Below are positions 26,701 through 35,023 of a stretch of DNA of 64,000 nt, piece after piece (position 1 is the stretch's first letter; every line of letters begins with the position of its first letter). Source of the DNA: JBBBNV01 sp037137075 (GTDB taxonomy: Bacteria > Bacillota > Bacilli > Paenibacillales > NBRC-103111); contig NZ_JBBBNV010000008.1 of NCBI RefSeq assembly GCF_037137075.1, positions 1-64,000 of the forward strand. The letters run 5' to 3'. The notes under the pieces are model-generated. The model was given only the letters and a program-made list of their open reading frames with translations, did not search any database and was not told the origin of the DNA. A program made the position numbers and the translations under genes.

Positions 26701-28936
26701 GAACGATCCGAATTTCGGCGTGACGAGCTCCAATAAAAGCACAAGTGTCAAGGAAAATCAGCTTAAAGAGGCATTGGAAGCACAGGATGCCACAAAGCAA
26801 TTCATTGATACCTTCAATCAAGAATATCAGGCTCGGCTGGTAAATATCCGATTAATGCAAGAGCAGGTTAGTCTGACTGAGAAACTGGCTAACCGCCAGA
26901 AATCAGCGGCGGATAAACAAACCTATTTTACTCAAGCTATCATGGAAAGCAATCAGTTACTGAAGCAGCAGCGTGGGGCCATGGACGAAATCGCGGCGGC
27001 TAATGCGCAGTTGGAGATCTATGCCGAAGGGTTGAGAAATAGGGATGACAATGCAAAGCTAAACACCTCTAAAGAGACAAACAGGGCATTCTTTGACGCG
27101 TGGTTTAATCCAAGCGGGGATGCTTCGCTAGCATATTATGATTATCTGAACAAGCTTGCTGAACAATCCCAGACGATCCATGACAATAACAGTTTAACTG
27201 TTGAAGCCCGTAATCGGGATCTGGATTTGCTGGAGGATCAAAAAAAGGCTGCGGAATTGCTGTTCAGCCAATTGTCTCAGCTCAAACAAGCCTGGAGTGC
27301 CAATTTCGATAAAATAAAGGAAATGACGGGTGATATAGGGGCCGCTCAAGAATCTGCTGAGAGATATGCTCAATCCCTGGTTGAAGCCCGTTTCACGCAC
27401 TCCAAAGACTGGATTGAAGGCGAAAAGTCTTTTGATCGGCTGAGTGTTCAGGATGAATTTAATGCGTGGAACCGCGTCCTGAACAATCATGCTGACGACA
27501 ATCCATACTTTACGGACTTATTTGAAAAGATACGCAGCTATGAGCATGATTCAGTTGAAGCCGAACGGCAGATTCAAGCAATTCGTGATGCGAATGCGGA
27601 GAAGCGCAAGGAAGCGGAGAAAGAGATTTATCAGGTCCAGAAGGATATGCAGGGCAAGCTGAAATCCAATATAACGGAAGCTATCGGCCAACTCTCCGAG
27701 GCTTACGCAGCGTACTATGATGAACTGCTGGCTGCGGAGGATGAACGACATAAGCGCACCAGTAAAAATCTGAATGATGAACTGAAGCAGTATGAAGCTG
27801 TCATCCGTGAACTGACACAATCCTTGGACCGAGAGGTTGAAACCGAGCGTTATCAAAGTGACCTGACCTCCAAGCAGCAGGAGGCTCAAGCTATCCAGGA
27901 CCAGATTAATAAATATCAGCTGGATGAATCCCTGGAGGGCAAGGCCAAGCAGAAAGAATTGGAGCAGGAATATGCTTCTAAGCAAAATGAAATCGAGAAG
28001 CTGAAGTACGACCGCCAGATTGCTCTGCGCAAGCAAAATTTCGATGATTTGTTAGCTCAAAAGCAAAAAGAAATCGAAGTGGAACAAAATAAAGAAGATG
28101 CTCTTTATGAGGCGAACAAGGCCACGTGGGAACAAAAAAAGAAGGATTATCAGTTGTATTGGAATAACATGCTGAACAATGATGCAGAGTATGCCAAGCT
28201 GCAGCAAGATTTATTGGGGGGGCATGTGACAGGGATTACAACCCAAATGGAAACTCTTAAAACGAACATCAGTACCCAAACGGACCTTATAGGTCAATCT
28301 ATTTCCACAAATTTGATCGCAAAGGTTGAAGCTGCACTTCAGTTGTTTAACAACCTGGCCAATCAACCCTATGGGGAAATGGGCGTTCTAAAGCAATCAT
28401 CGTCGTCACCTGCGAATGCAACAGTTGGGAAACGGATGGATGAAGACAGCATCATTCAGCAAATGATAAATAACAGTAACGCTTGGAGAGCTACTTCAAA
28501 CGCTGAGCTTCGGCAGAAATATGAAAAGGCTAATCAGGAGCTCTCTAAACTCTTTGGTCCGGATGCCGGTATATCCTATAGTAACGGGACCTGGTTTAAG
28601 AACGGCAAACCGCTTTATCATCAAGGGGGGGAGGTTGGTGTTCCTGGTACGTCCTTTGACCACTGGCTTGACAATTTAGGCTCCGATGAGGTGTCGGCCA
28701 TCTTGCGTAAATCCGAAGTAGTCATGAATAGCCCGATCCAGAATATAAAAAGTATTATTCAAAAGTTCATGCCGGATTTCGGCAGCTTGCGCATCCCTGC
28801 TGCGAATACGGCAGTTGCCGGGGATACGACGATACATTTGTCTGTCAATATCGATAAACTGACGGGGGATGAAAACGGAGTCAGTGCATTTTTTAACAAG
28901 ATTAAAAGCGGTATGCAGTTAGGCAGATACAAATAA
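23735..28936 (+). CDS. Phage tail tape measure protein (TP901 family type)
   Basis: A 1733-residue protein that sets tail length and is threaded through the tail tube. Residues ~90-370 hold the TP901-type core (TALNTAGKTAGTYGVSLDQL, TNEGGKEAGSGLKDIYSRLS, SVSVRNMNQEMRGAGDIL, ESIAVTIGGRTQVSNFMALM). Two hydrophobic stretches follow at about 405-425 and 455-475 (VLPVLFGATGMAAILL; LVGAGLAAIGFGLELII), usual for membrane-interacting tape measures. The rest is long coiled coil rich in Gln/Glu/Lys. Using the usual ~0.15 nm per residue, the tail would be around 250 nm if the protein is not processed. It has no peptidase or lysozyme domain that I can see. A G-rich SD (AAAGGGGGGGG) precedes the ATG. Confidence 0.9.
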   Translation: MAENRSSLTILLNTSLNTAQIIGSLNESIQRIERNPSLKRLSLTTNINQNTFTQITQITNQIQAAGEQTEKRLSFFGNYLSYLYKFLSAVTVMIIDVDRQVNGLRRAMNMDTDFDKILRQNIATAKELGRSLKEVNEAAQGMTLQGFKAEDAVVLAKTAVLMQNISELTPDESFEALNTAINAFNVEASHSIAIADKLNEVSGRYDVSTKDLTEALNTAGKTAGTYGVSLDQLLGHVTALTAATNEGGKEAGSGLKDIYSRLSTLSQSDAILGSVSVSVRNMNQEMRGAGDILEDLAGKWSLLSEEQRESIAVTIGGRTQVSNFMALMDNYSYAMEAARTSLSSNGSAFRENDNYMQSLEARISLVRTSWQDLSLTMGDAVVNNTMISLLQAAVSVGEGMKALIDKVGVLPVLFGATGMAAILLHANFRTAAASGNLLSAAFSGITITATAAKAAVRSFLASTLVGAGLAAIGFGLELIINKTSEVNEKRKEQEQQEKRIFESYRSQRTEVEKLLATYEELNGITFNGEQFASPAQEKEYFQITQQLGNLLPSLVEKIDEKGRTHLKVGQQLKQEIDYTRELTKAQAEQARQETVLDIKKNIETRNDLLRSVEKKKESIQNSETLITNYQNNTGAYRTKGSQTFYESEKKRLAASKMELVKLRNELSRTSTEAKSYFRSLLDLASTDKNITIAEEYKEQISKVIEHLDLVTMSEADFLSQSTLIIESLRSSESVEQFTSRLKEIYKDNPQVIQALSQISSTLNNSVKPQLVESGKQFETMREKMKSVFANSTAEVKDLNQVIYSLAHGQSLHASEVSDLLLKYPELAGSITKVGDSYKIELSALQAVRKAKVEKAIADLEAEKRSTTATLANSLARIRLYNIELKNIKSVEEAKQKIADLNKETEEENKTEEPAANALSPFAAQAKLQPTKPFPGVQVFLDQRQQKEHAQQQAEIAKKAQRRSAIEALQQYIQNNESLDLQIAELQRLVNDPNFGVTSSNKSTSVKENQLKEALEAQDATKQFIDTFNQEYQARLVNIRLMQEQVSLTEKLANRQKSAADKQTYFTQAIMESNQLLKQQRGAMDEIAAANAQLEIYAEGLRNRDDNAKLNTSKETNRAFFDAWFNPSGDASLAYYDYLNKLAEQSQTIHDNNSLTVEARNRDLDLLEDQKKAAELLFSQLSQLKQAWSANFDKIKEMTGDIGAAQESAERYAQSLVEARFTHSKDWIEGEKSFDRLSVQDEFNAWNRVLNNHADDNPYFTDLFEKIRSYEHDSVEAERQIQAIRDANAEKRKEAEKEIYQVQKDMQGKLKSNITEAIGQLSEAYAAYYDELLAAEDERHKRTSKNLNDELKQYEAVIRELTQSLDREVETERYQSDLTSKQQEAQAIQDQINKYQLDESLEGKAKQKELEQEYASKQNEIEKLKYDRQIALRKQNFDDLLAQKQKEIEVEQNKEDALYEANKATWEQKKKDYQLYWNNMLNNDAEYAKLQQDLLGGHVTGITTQMETLKTNISTQTDLIGQSISTNLIAKVEAALQLFNNLANQPYGEMGVLKQSSSSPANATVGKRMDEDSIIQQMINNSNAWRATSNAELRQKYEKANQELSKLFGPDAGISYSNGTWFKNGKPLYHQGGEVGVPGTSFDHWLDNLGSDEVSAILRKSEVVMNSPIQNIKSIIQKFMPDFGSLRIPAANTAVAGDTTIHLSVNIDKLTGDENGVSAFFNKIKSGMQLGRYK

Positions 28937-28943
28937 GCTGGGG

Positions 28944-28968
28944 GACCTCAGAAGAGGTCTTCTTTTTT
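28944..28968 (+). terminator. Hairpin with T-run between tape measure and Dit genes
   Basis: GACCTC pairs with GAGGTC across 4 bases, followed by TTCTTTTTT. It overlaps the Dit translation-initiation region. Confidence 0.65.
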
Positions 28969-28981
28969 GCGAGGTGAAACA

Positions 28982-29767
28982 ATGTCCATTCGTTCAAGTC
29001 AACATTTTATTTTTAATGGGGAGCGTTCCGACGCGTATGGTATCACCAATGTCAACATAGATAGCGGCCTAAGCGCGGAGCCATTCGCGGCCGCAAGAAC
29101 GATTAAGGAGCAGATAATCCGAGGGCGTGATAAACCCTACTTTTTTGGCCTGCAGAAGTCGCCGCTGGAATTTTCGGTGACATTTGCTTTTGAGCATGCG
29201 TGGGATTCAGCTCTGCTTCGTCGTGCCGCAAAATGGCTCACCGGGCAGGGCTATTACGCTCCCCTTCAATTCTCCGACAATTTGAATGTGATTTATTATT
29301 GTTTGGTTGTAGACAGCCCGGAGCTTGTTCATAATGGACTCCAGTCCGGTTATGTAACTCTGAAATTCCGCTGCAATGGTCCATATGCCTATTCCCCCGT
29401 CTATACATCAGCCCTGCTCGATTATTCGGCAAACGCTGCTGCCGGGGCAGACTACACCTTCGAGAATTTGGGCGATACGGAGTGTAAGCCGATTGTTTAC
29501 ATCCGTAAAATCGGTGCGGGCGATGATTTTAAAATTATCAACACGTCTCATGGCGGTCAGTGGTGTACTGTTTCCGGCTTGCTGGACAACGAACGACTGA
29601 TGATCGATTTCGAACAGGAAATCATCGAGACGAGCATCCCGTTGACCTACCGGTATGACAACTTTGAAGGTCACTTTCTGACGATGAGTCAGGGGGCTAA
29701 TCGATTACAAATCTTTGGGAAGTGCAAGCTTCAGTGGAAATATCAGTTTTATATTATGCACCAATAG
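28982..29767 (+). CDS. Distal tail protein (Dit) / siphovirus tail component
   Basis: A 261-residue baseplate hub protein that joins the tube to the tail tip. The N-terminus (FIFNGERSDAYGITNVNIDS) and GYVTLKFRCNGPYAYSPVY are typical of the siphovirus tail component family. The second half is beta-rich. It follows the tape measure and precedes a Tal-like protein, the canonical order. GCGAGGTGA lies before the ATG at 28982; a TTG at 28967 is in frame but overlaps the hairpin. Confidence 0.8.
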   Translation: MSIRSSQHFIFNGERSDAYGITNVNIDSGLSAEPFAAARTIKEQIIRGRDKPYFFGLQKSPLEFSVTFAFEHAWDSALLRRAAKWLTGQGYYAPLQFSDNLNVIYYCLVVDSPELVHNGLQSGYVTLKFRCNGPYAYSPVYTSALLDYSANAAAGADYTFENLGDTECKPIVYIRKIGAGDDFKIINTSHGGQWCTVSGLLDNERLMIDFEQEIIETSIPLTYRYDNFEGHFLTMSQGANRLQIFGKCKLQWKYQFYIMHQ

Positions 29768-29779
29768 AGGAGGGGGACT

Positions 29780-32700
29780 ATGATTGAACAGGCCGAGGTG
29801 GCTTCAGGCGATGTACTCAAGCCCAAGCTATATTTATGCAAGCCCAATCGCCAGGTGATTGCGATTCTTAATGATGCTTATGATATCAGCCAGGATTTGA
29901 AGCTGGGCGCCATCAGCCAACTGGATTTCAAGCTGCCGTATGAAAAGGATGTACACCATCAGCTGGAACGGAATCAACATGTGGATTTGTTGAAAAACCG
30001 TTATCTGATCAAATTTGTGAAAGGTAGTGATGAGGAATGGTATCTTATTGTGAATCCTGAGGATACCATGGATGAGGATAAAGATTATAAGCAGGTACAC
30101 GGCTATGGATTAGGCTACGAGCTGACGGATAAGCTGATCCGAAGCTATTCTGTTGTCAGCTATACCGCAACCCGAGTTCTTAAGGATTTACTGAAGTCTA
30201 CATTGTGGTCTCCAGGGTACGTGCATGCGAGCTTCGATACCATGTATCGGTCATTAGACATTTCCTCCAAAAATGTGAATGATGCGCTGATTGAGGCAGC
30301 GGAAAAGTTTCATGCCTTGCTGATCTACGATACGGTTCACCGTAAAATCCATTTCTATCAACCGGATCAGTATGGAGTTGATCAACGCTTTAGTGTGTCT
30401 TACGGTAAATTGCTGCGATCAGCCTCCGTTCAACAGAATACAGATGATTTTTGTACCCGGCTGAAGGTGTTTGGGAAGGATGGAATATCCATAGCTGGTG
30501 TAAATCCGACCGGCACCAACTATGTAGAAGATTATTCTTTTTTTATTGCACCCTTCGCTCGTGATGAGCAGCGAAAAGTGCTATCTCATAGCGCGTATAT
30601 GAGTGATTCTTTGTGCCATGCCCTTCTCGATTACCAAATTATGGTTCAGAGCAAGAATGGGCAATACAAGGAACTAACGGAGCAGCAATCTCAATTGCAG
30701 CGAACTCGGACTGAACAAGACAATGAATTGACCACCTTGCAAAATGAGCTTGCCGTTTTGGAGGATCAAATCTCAGTAGCAAATGCCAACAACCAAAGCA
30801 CCAGTTCATTGGTTACGCAAAAAAAGACCAAGCAGCAGCAAATCACGAATCAACGGGCCTTGCTAGAGGCGACCGACGCTCAATTCAAGGCGGCGGCCAG
30901 GCAAATTTCAGCGCTGCAGGCAGAAATCGCCGTAGAATCGAATTTTTCACCGGACCAAATTACGGAATGGAATCAGTACACGATTGAGAAAGAGCTTGTG
31001 AATGACAGTATTGATGATGAGCAGGAGCTCTACCACCTGGCAGTCGAGCAATTCAAAGAATACCGTGAGCCCAAAGTCGTGGCGGAAATCGAAATCGTCA
31101 ATTTCTGGGAATGCCTTGAAGAAAAACATAATTGGGATAAAGTGAAATTGGGGGACATGGTCAGGATTCACTATGAAAAGCTCGGCATCCATATTCAAGC
31201 CAAGATTGTAGAAATGAAATTCGATTATGAGTCCGGCGGCGTGAATTTAACCATCTCCAATGTAACAGAGCTTTTAAGTGATGAAGCCAGATTCTTGAAG
31301 GATTTATATAAATCCATCAGCACCTCCACCTCCGTCAATATGAATCATTACAAGTGGGAACAGGCCTATTCCAAATCCAATGAGATTTATGCAGGCATTC
31401 AGGCGGACTTTGATGCGGCGAAACGAACTATTGTGGCCTCCAATAATGAGAGTGTGGAAATTAGCCGTAAAGGCATTATCACCCGGGATTTGAATGACCC
31501 TGATAAATATGTTGTTATTCAACATGGACTTGTTGCCCTGACGCAGGATAATGGGAATACATGGGGGGCTGTCATTACACCGGACCGGATTGTGGCCGAA
31601 CGGGTCAAGGGGATTCTGGGTGAATTCGTCAAACTTCGGGCCAATCAAATTATGGTGGGAGACAGCGGGGAGAAAATATCGGATACGGTGATTTCCTCTG
31701 CAAACTACTGGAACAGTGTAGAGAGATCGGCCAACTCCTACGCACAAACCCAGGCAAACCAAGCTGTCGCTGCATCCAAGGCTTATTCTGATACAACGCT
31801 GGTGACATCCACTACGTACACGACGCAGATTAATACCGCAATTCGCAATGACTTGCGCCTGCAAGCTGCTCTGCCGACGTCCATAACAATGGATGGAAAC
31901 GGGATTACCGCAAGTACTTCAGACGTATCCAAATTCGCACGTTTGGATCATCGGGGCTTGTATGTGCAGAATGGAGCCGTTCAAATCACCAGCAAGGATG
32001 GCACCACAGTGATTGACGGGGAAGGCATAACGGCCTCCAAGATTAAAGCGGGGGATATGTACGGAGTCAATTTAAATATTGGCTCCGGGAACGCAATTTT
32101 TAAGGCAAATGGAAGCGGAATTAGCTTGGGAAATGCCACATTCGCTAGTGCCCCGTTCCGGGTGGATATGGCGGGGAATTTAACGGCGAGTAAGGCAACC
32201 ATTCAAGGGGCAATAGATTGTACCTCTTTAAGTATTAATGGCACTAATATTCTGAATGGTAATCTTATTAATGGTAATTATATTGACAAACTATATGCAA
32301 ATCAAATTGTAGTTGGAGGAGGTACCATTGGAGATCATCTAATTGGCTCATCCGCTGCTTGGAATGCAAAAGAAACAACAAGTGGTGCACAAAACAAGGC
32401 TGACTCCGCATATAACAGTGCTGTATATGTCATTAATAATAAAGACTCTTTGCTGCGGAGTGACTTACGTCTAACGGCGCCTTTACCAACATCAATCACT
32501 ATGGATAGTAGTGGTATTAGAGCTACGACAAACAATGGTACTTCATATGCTCAATTGGATTATAGGGGTCTATATATTGAAAATGGTGCAATAAAAATAA
32601 AGAATTCTAACGGGCAAACGTTCATAGATGGGAACGGTATTTATTCCACTACAATAACAGGTTCTACGATTCGTACTGCGGAAAATGGAAGTAGGGTAAT

Positions 32701-32887
32701 TATGACTAGTGGCTGGGCTGACACATATTGGTATAGTGGTAACCATATTTTATTTAAAATACACGATGGTTTAACCCAAGTCAATATTGGAGGAGATTTA
32801 AATATAGTCTGCTCTGGTAATTGGTTTTTTAATGGAAATGTAAATTTTTCTGGTAACGTTTCTGGTGTTACTGCCAAATTTGGATAA
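29780..32887 (+). CDS. Tail-associated (Tal-like) protein, phage minor structural family
   Basis: A 1035-residue tail-tip protein. Residues 1-~480 match the prophage endopeptidase-tail/minor structural N-terminal family, for example LVNDSIDDEQELYHLAVEQF and WDKVKLGDMVRIHYEKLGI. A coiled-coil insert (LTEQQSQLQRTRTEQDNELT onward) spans about 290-385. The C-terminal half is a fibre region with an imperfect duplication at about 689-755 and 891-955, each with DLRL, PLPTSITMD and a short LDxRGLYxxNGAxxI block. No peptidase catalytic motif was recognised. From about 32220 the DNA becomes noticeably more A+T-rich than the first copy, which hints at a recombined tip. AGGAGGGGG precedes the ATG. Confidence 0.78.
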   Translation: MIEQAEVASGDVLKPKLYLCKPNRQVIAILNDAYDISQDLKLGAISQLDFKLPYEKDVHHQLERNQHVDLLKNRYLIKFVKGSDEEWYLIVNPEDTMDEDKDYKQVHGYGLGYELTDKLIRSYSVVSYTATRVLKDLLKSTLWSPGYVHASFDTMYRSLDISSKNVNDALIEAAEKFHALLIYDTVHRKIHFYQPDQYGVDQRFSVSYGKLLRSASVQQNTDDFCTRLKVFGKDGISIAGVNPTGTNYVEDYSFFIAPFARDEQRKVLSHSAYMSDSLCHALLDYQIMVQSKNGQYKELTEQQSQLQRTRTEQDNELTTLQNELAVLEDQISVANANNQSTSSLVTQKKTKQQQITNQRALLEATDAQFKAAARQISALQAEIAVESNFSPDQITEWNQYTIEKELVNDSIDDEQELYHLAVEQFKEYREPKVVAEIEIVNFWECLEEKHNWDKVKLGDMVRIHYEKLGIHIQAKIVEMKFDYESGGVNLTISNVTELLSDEARFLKDLYKSISTSTSVNMNHYKWEQAYSKSNEIYAGIQADFDAAKRTIVASNNESVEISRKGIITRDLNDPDKYVVIQHGLVALTQDNGNTWGAVITPDRIVAERVKGILGEFVKLRANQIMVGDSGEKISDTVISSANYWNSVERSANSYAQTQANQAVAASKAYSDTTLVTSTTYTTQINTAIRNDLRLQAALPTSITMDGNGITASTSDVSKFARLDHRGLYVQNGAVQITSKDGTTVIDGEGITASKIKAGDMYGVNLNIGSGNAIFKANGSGISLGNATFASAPFRVDMAGNLTASKATIQGAIDCTSLSINGTNILNGNLINGNYIDKLYANQIVVGGGTIGDHLIGSSAAWNAKETTSGAQNKADSAYNSAVYVINNKDSLLRSDLRLTAPLPTSITMDSSGIRATTNNGTSYAQLDYRGLYIENGAIKIKNSNGQTFIDGNGIYSTTITGSTIRTAENGSRVIMTSGWADTYWYSGNHILFKIHDGLTQVNIGGDLNIVCSGNWFFNGNVNFSGNVSGVTAKFG

Positions 32888-32903
32888 AGGTGTGTTGAAG
32901 ATA

Positions 32904-33263
32904 ATGAATACTATAAATTCTGAACTTTACACAAATAATATAAAGATGGTTTTTAATGATAGGGTAGAGTTATTAAAAATTAACTCGAAAATATACGCTC
33001 CTGCAATCGTGATAGTAGGTGTCTTAAATGTTACAAAAAGAGATGCCCAGTTTAATGTCGATTTTCAACAAATGGTTTTTTTGAAAGGAAATTCTAAAAT
33101 TACTATTACATCTAATAGCACTTATTTTAACGAGTACCTGGTTGTTTCAGAAGGATTTATTGAGCACAAAGGAACTAAATATTTTGATATCAAAACGATA
33201 GTTGAGACGATCGGGGGGCAATTGCTTGAGAATAATAATGAAATTAATATTTTACTTGAATAA
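32904..33263 (+). CDS. Small phage-module protein with a degenerate stalk-domain-like (copper amine oxidase N) fold
   Basis: A 119-residue protein without signal peptide. MVFNDRVELLKINSKIYAPA followed by VGVLNVTKRDAQFN recalls the 'N-x-x-x-V-x-L ... P-x-x-x-x-G-x-x-x-V-x-x-R' repeat of stalk domains. DIKTIVETIGGQL resembles the second repeat end. The match is weak and by eye. Its DNA is very A+T-rich, like the 3' end of the Tal gene before it. I chose the ATG at 32904; the weak AAAGGTG SD is 11 bases upstream, and a TTG at 32895 is possible. It converges on an inverted stalk-protein gene across a shared terminator. Confidence 0.5.
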   Translation: MNTINSELYTNNIKMVFNDRVELLKINSKIYAPAIVIVGVLNVTKRDAQFNVDFQQMVFLKGNSKITITSNSTYFNEYLVVSEGFIEHKGTKYFDIKTIVETIGGQLLENNNEINILLE

Positions 33264-33265
33264 AG

Positions 33266-33295
33266 AAAGCTCAGTGAACTGAGCTTATTTTTTTA
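33266..33295 (+). terminator. Terminator after the small tail gene
   Basis: AAGCTCAG pairs with CTGAGCTT, followed by ATTTTTTTA. Its right arm overlaps the last codons of the convergent stalk gene. Confidence 0.75.
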
Positions 33296-33887
33296 CCTGA
33301 GAGAAAATATCTTCTCTGACAAAAGCCATCCCATTTTTAAAAAAACCATCGCAATTCGGTTCGAATTTATCGAGTATAGGAATATTTATGGATTTCCCTG
33401 TAAATGACACCGTTTTATCTTTAACTGTATATACAATTTCTCTTTTATCAATGTTATATTTTTGTGCTCCCGTTGTTAATGGCAAATATATTGTATCTTT
33501 ATATTTTAATGCAGTTCCTTCTGAATCGGTAATGTAGTCATCCAATACTTCTAGTTTAAATTCTATGGATTCAATTCCATCAGTCTGAGCTATAGATGAA
33601 GGGTTTCCATCTAAATCGAACCCCTTACCACTACTCAATTCAACCGTCTCAGTCTCAGCATTCCAATCTACATGAAGGCCTGTAATCTTCCCGATGTCTC
33701 TGACCTTTAAGTAAGTGCTTCCGTCATAAACTATGGCCGGGTTCTCCAAAGTGACAGATTGGCCATTCAGCTTAACTGATTGAGGTTTCAAATAAGCTTC
33801 TACTTTCTCAAGGGCATCCGCAGCATAGACAGACCCAACTGTGGCCAGCATCGCTCCTGAAATGAAGCCAATAAAGTATTTCTTCAT
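33285..33887 (-). CDS. Secreted stalk-domain protein 1 (inverted cargo in the tail module)
   Basis: A 200-residue exported protein with an N-terminal signal (MKKYFIGFISGAMLATVGSV, cleavage near YAA). A copper-amine-oxidase-N 'stalk' domain follows at about residues 28-85 (VKLNGQSVTLENPAIVYDGS, then YLKVRDIGKITGLHVDWNA). The C-terminal half is unique to this copy (FKLEVLDDYITDSEGTALKY ... VKK). I chose the ATG at 33887, with a CGGAGGTG SD, and discarded the upstream in-frame extension. It is transcribed against the tail genes from its own promoter. The signal peptide, stalk domain and promoter are almost identical to the next gene, and the C-terminus is not. Confidence 0.8.
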   Translation of the reverse strand: MKKYFIGFISGAMLATVGSVYAADALEKVEAYLKPQSVKLNGQSVTLENPAIVYDGSTYLKVRDIGKITGLHVDWNAETETVELSSGKGFDLDGNPSSIAQTDGIESIEFKLEVLDDYITDSEGTALKYKDTIYLPLTTGAQKYNIDKREIVYTVKDKTVSFTGKSINIPILDKFEPNCDGFFKNGMAFVREDIFSQVKK

Positions 33888-33917
33888 GCAACTAAACACC
33901 TCCGATTGTTTTGGTAT

Positions 33918-33928
33918 ATTATACCACG
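33918..33928 (-). promoter_or_regulatory. Extended -10 promoter of stalk gene 1
   Basis: On the minus strand, TGGTATAAT is a perfect TG-N-TATAAT extended -10 element about 30 bases before the start codon. A GATACA-like sequence lies near -35. Confidence 0.65.
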
Positions 33929-33980
33929 AGAATGGTGGTGGTGTATCTTTTTGAGGAGTCTGCCTACAGAATGCTGGGAA

Positions 33981-34137
33981 ATACCTTAATAACAAAGTCA
34001 TTCTTTATAGTGTGATATAGTTTATTGCTGTTCCTATGTTAGCCCAGCGGTGCAATGTAATTGAAAATACGATATTGGAAAAAAGTATATGCTAAGGGAA
34101 TTGGGATTTTGGTAGCGCGACTGTAACAGGACTAACT
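33981..34137 (+). pseudogene. Remnant of a tail gene: leader copy fused to a C-terminal fragment
   Basis: Bases 33981-34042 are an imperfect copy of the 60 bases in front of the FN3 tail gene at 35854, including GTTCCTATGTTAG. The GTG that follows runs into a stop after four codons. From about 34080 another frame encodes KVYAKGIGILVARL and a stop (34135-34137). The same C-terminus occurs again at 34907-34977. I infer a tail gene whose body was deleted, leaving only its start region and its end. Confidence 0.6.
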
Positions 34138-34171
34138 GTGACGGAAAAATTTGCTTGAAGAGACCTGAATC

Positions 34172-34810
34172 TTATTTCATATCCAAGTCTTTTGTTAAGT
34201 TATCTTTGTCATCATAAAAAACTAGAACGGTTTGCCCTTTATAAATATATTCCCACTGCAATTTGGCTTCTCTGTAAGATTCATTTCGAAATAGTTCTGA
34301 ATATTTAGCAAGCTCCTCTGAGCTTCCATTAGACTTCGTCAAAAATAGTACTTGAAGTTGTTTAGATTTTATTCTTTTATAGGTTTGATATTGCAGATCA
34401 GTTAAATAGCATTTCATGACATTGGCTTCTTTGTCATAGACATGATTAAATGGACCATGAATTATCTCCCTGATTTGTAAATAGTCAGTTATATCGCCAT
34501 CGGCCATTGTTGGATCGTTGGCGGGGGATGTAGTTACGTTGTTTTCTTTACCACTACTCAATTCAACCGTCTCAGTCTCAGCATTCCAATCGACATGAAG
34601 ACCTGTAATTTTGCCGATGTCTCTGACCTTTAAGTATGTACTTCCATCATAAATAATAGCCGGGTTCTCCAAAGTGACAGATTGGCCATTCAGCTTAACT
34701 GATTGAGGTTTCAAATAAGCTTCTACTTTCTCAAGGGCATCCGCAGCATAGACAGACCCAACTGTGGCCAGCATCGCTCCTGAAATGAAGCCAATAAAGT
34801 ATTTCTTCAT
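34172..34810 (-). CDS. Secreted stalk-domain protein 2 (mosaic copy)
   Basis: A 212-residue exported protein. Its first ~90 residues (signal peptide and stalk domain) and promoter are nearly identical to gene 1. The rest (DYLQIREIIHGPFNHVYDKE ... LTKDLDMK) is nearly identical to gene 3. It is therefore a mosaic of its two neighbours. The C-terminal domain (QYQTYKRIKSKQLQVLFLTK) is not recognised; it is hydrophilic and probably globular. The ATG at 34810 has a CGGAGGTG SD. The gene lies against tail-gene remnants on both sides. Confidence 0.8.
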   Translation of the reverse strand: MKKYFIGFISGAMLATVGSVYAADALEKVEAYLKPQSVKLNGQSVTLENPAIIYDGSTYLKVRDIGKITGLHVDWNAETETVELSSGKENNVTTSPANDPTMADGDITDYLQIREIIHGPFNHVYDKEANVMKCYLTDLQYQTYKRIKSKQLQVLFLTKSNGSSEELAKYSELFRNESYREAKLQWEYIYKGQTVLVFYDDKDNLTKDLDMK

Positions 34811-34840
34811 GCAACTAAACACCTCCGATTGTTTTGGTAT

Positions 34841-34851
34841 ATTATATCACG
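34841..34851 (-). promoter_or_regulatory. Extended -10 promoter of stalk gene 2
   Basis: TG-A-TATAAT on the minus strand, with TTCACC 16 bases further upstream as a plausible -35. The sequence is nearly the same as the gene 1 promoter. Confidence 0.65.
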
Positions 34852-34897
34852 GGAATGGTGGTGGTGAATCTTTTTGAGGAGTCCGCCTACTAATCAA

Positions 34898-34977
34898 TAT
34901 GGAAAAGTAACTATTCAACCAGGAGCTTTGGAGAAAGTATATGCTAAGGGAATTGGGATTTTGGTAGCGCGACTGTA
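34898..34977 (+). pseudogene. Second fragment of the lost tail gene (C-terminal codons only)
   Basis: One frame reads QYGKVTIQPGALEKVYAKGI then GILVARL and a TAA at 34975-34977. It has no start codon or RBS of its own. Its last 14 codons and about 60 downstream bases match the remnant at 34080-34190. It is the trailing end of a plus-strand gene that once converged on stalk gene 3. Confidence 0.55.
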
Positions 34978-35023
34978 ACAGGACTAACTGTGGCGGCAAA
35001 ATTTGCTTGAAGAGACCTGAATC

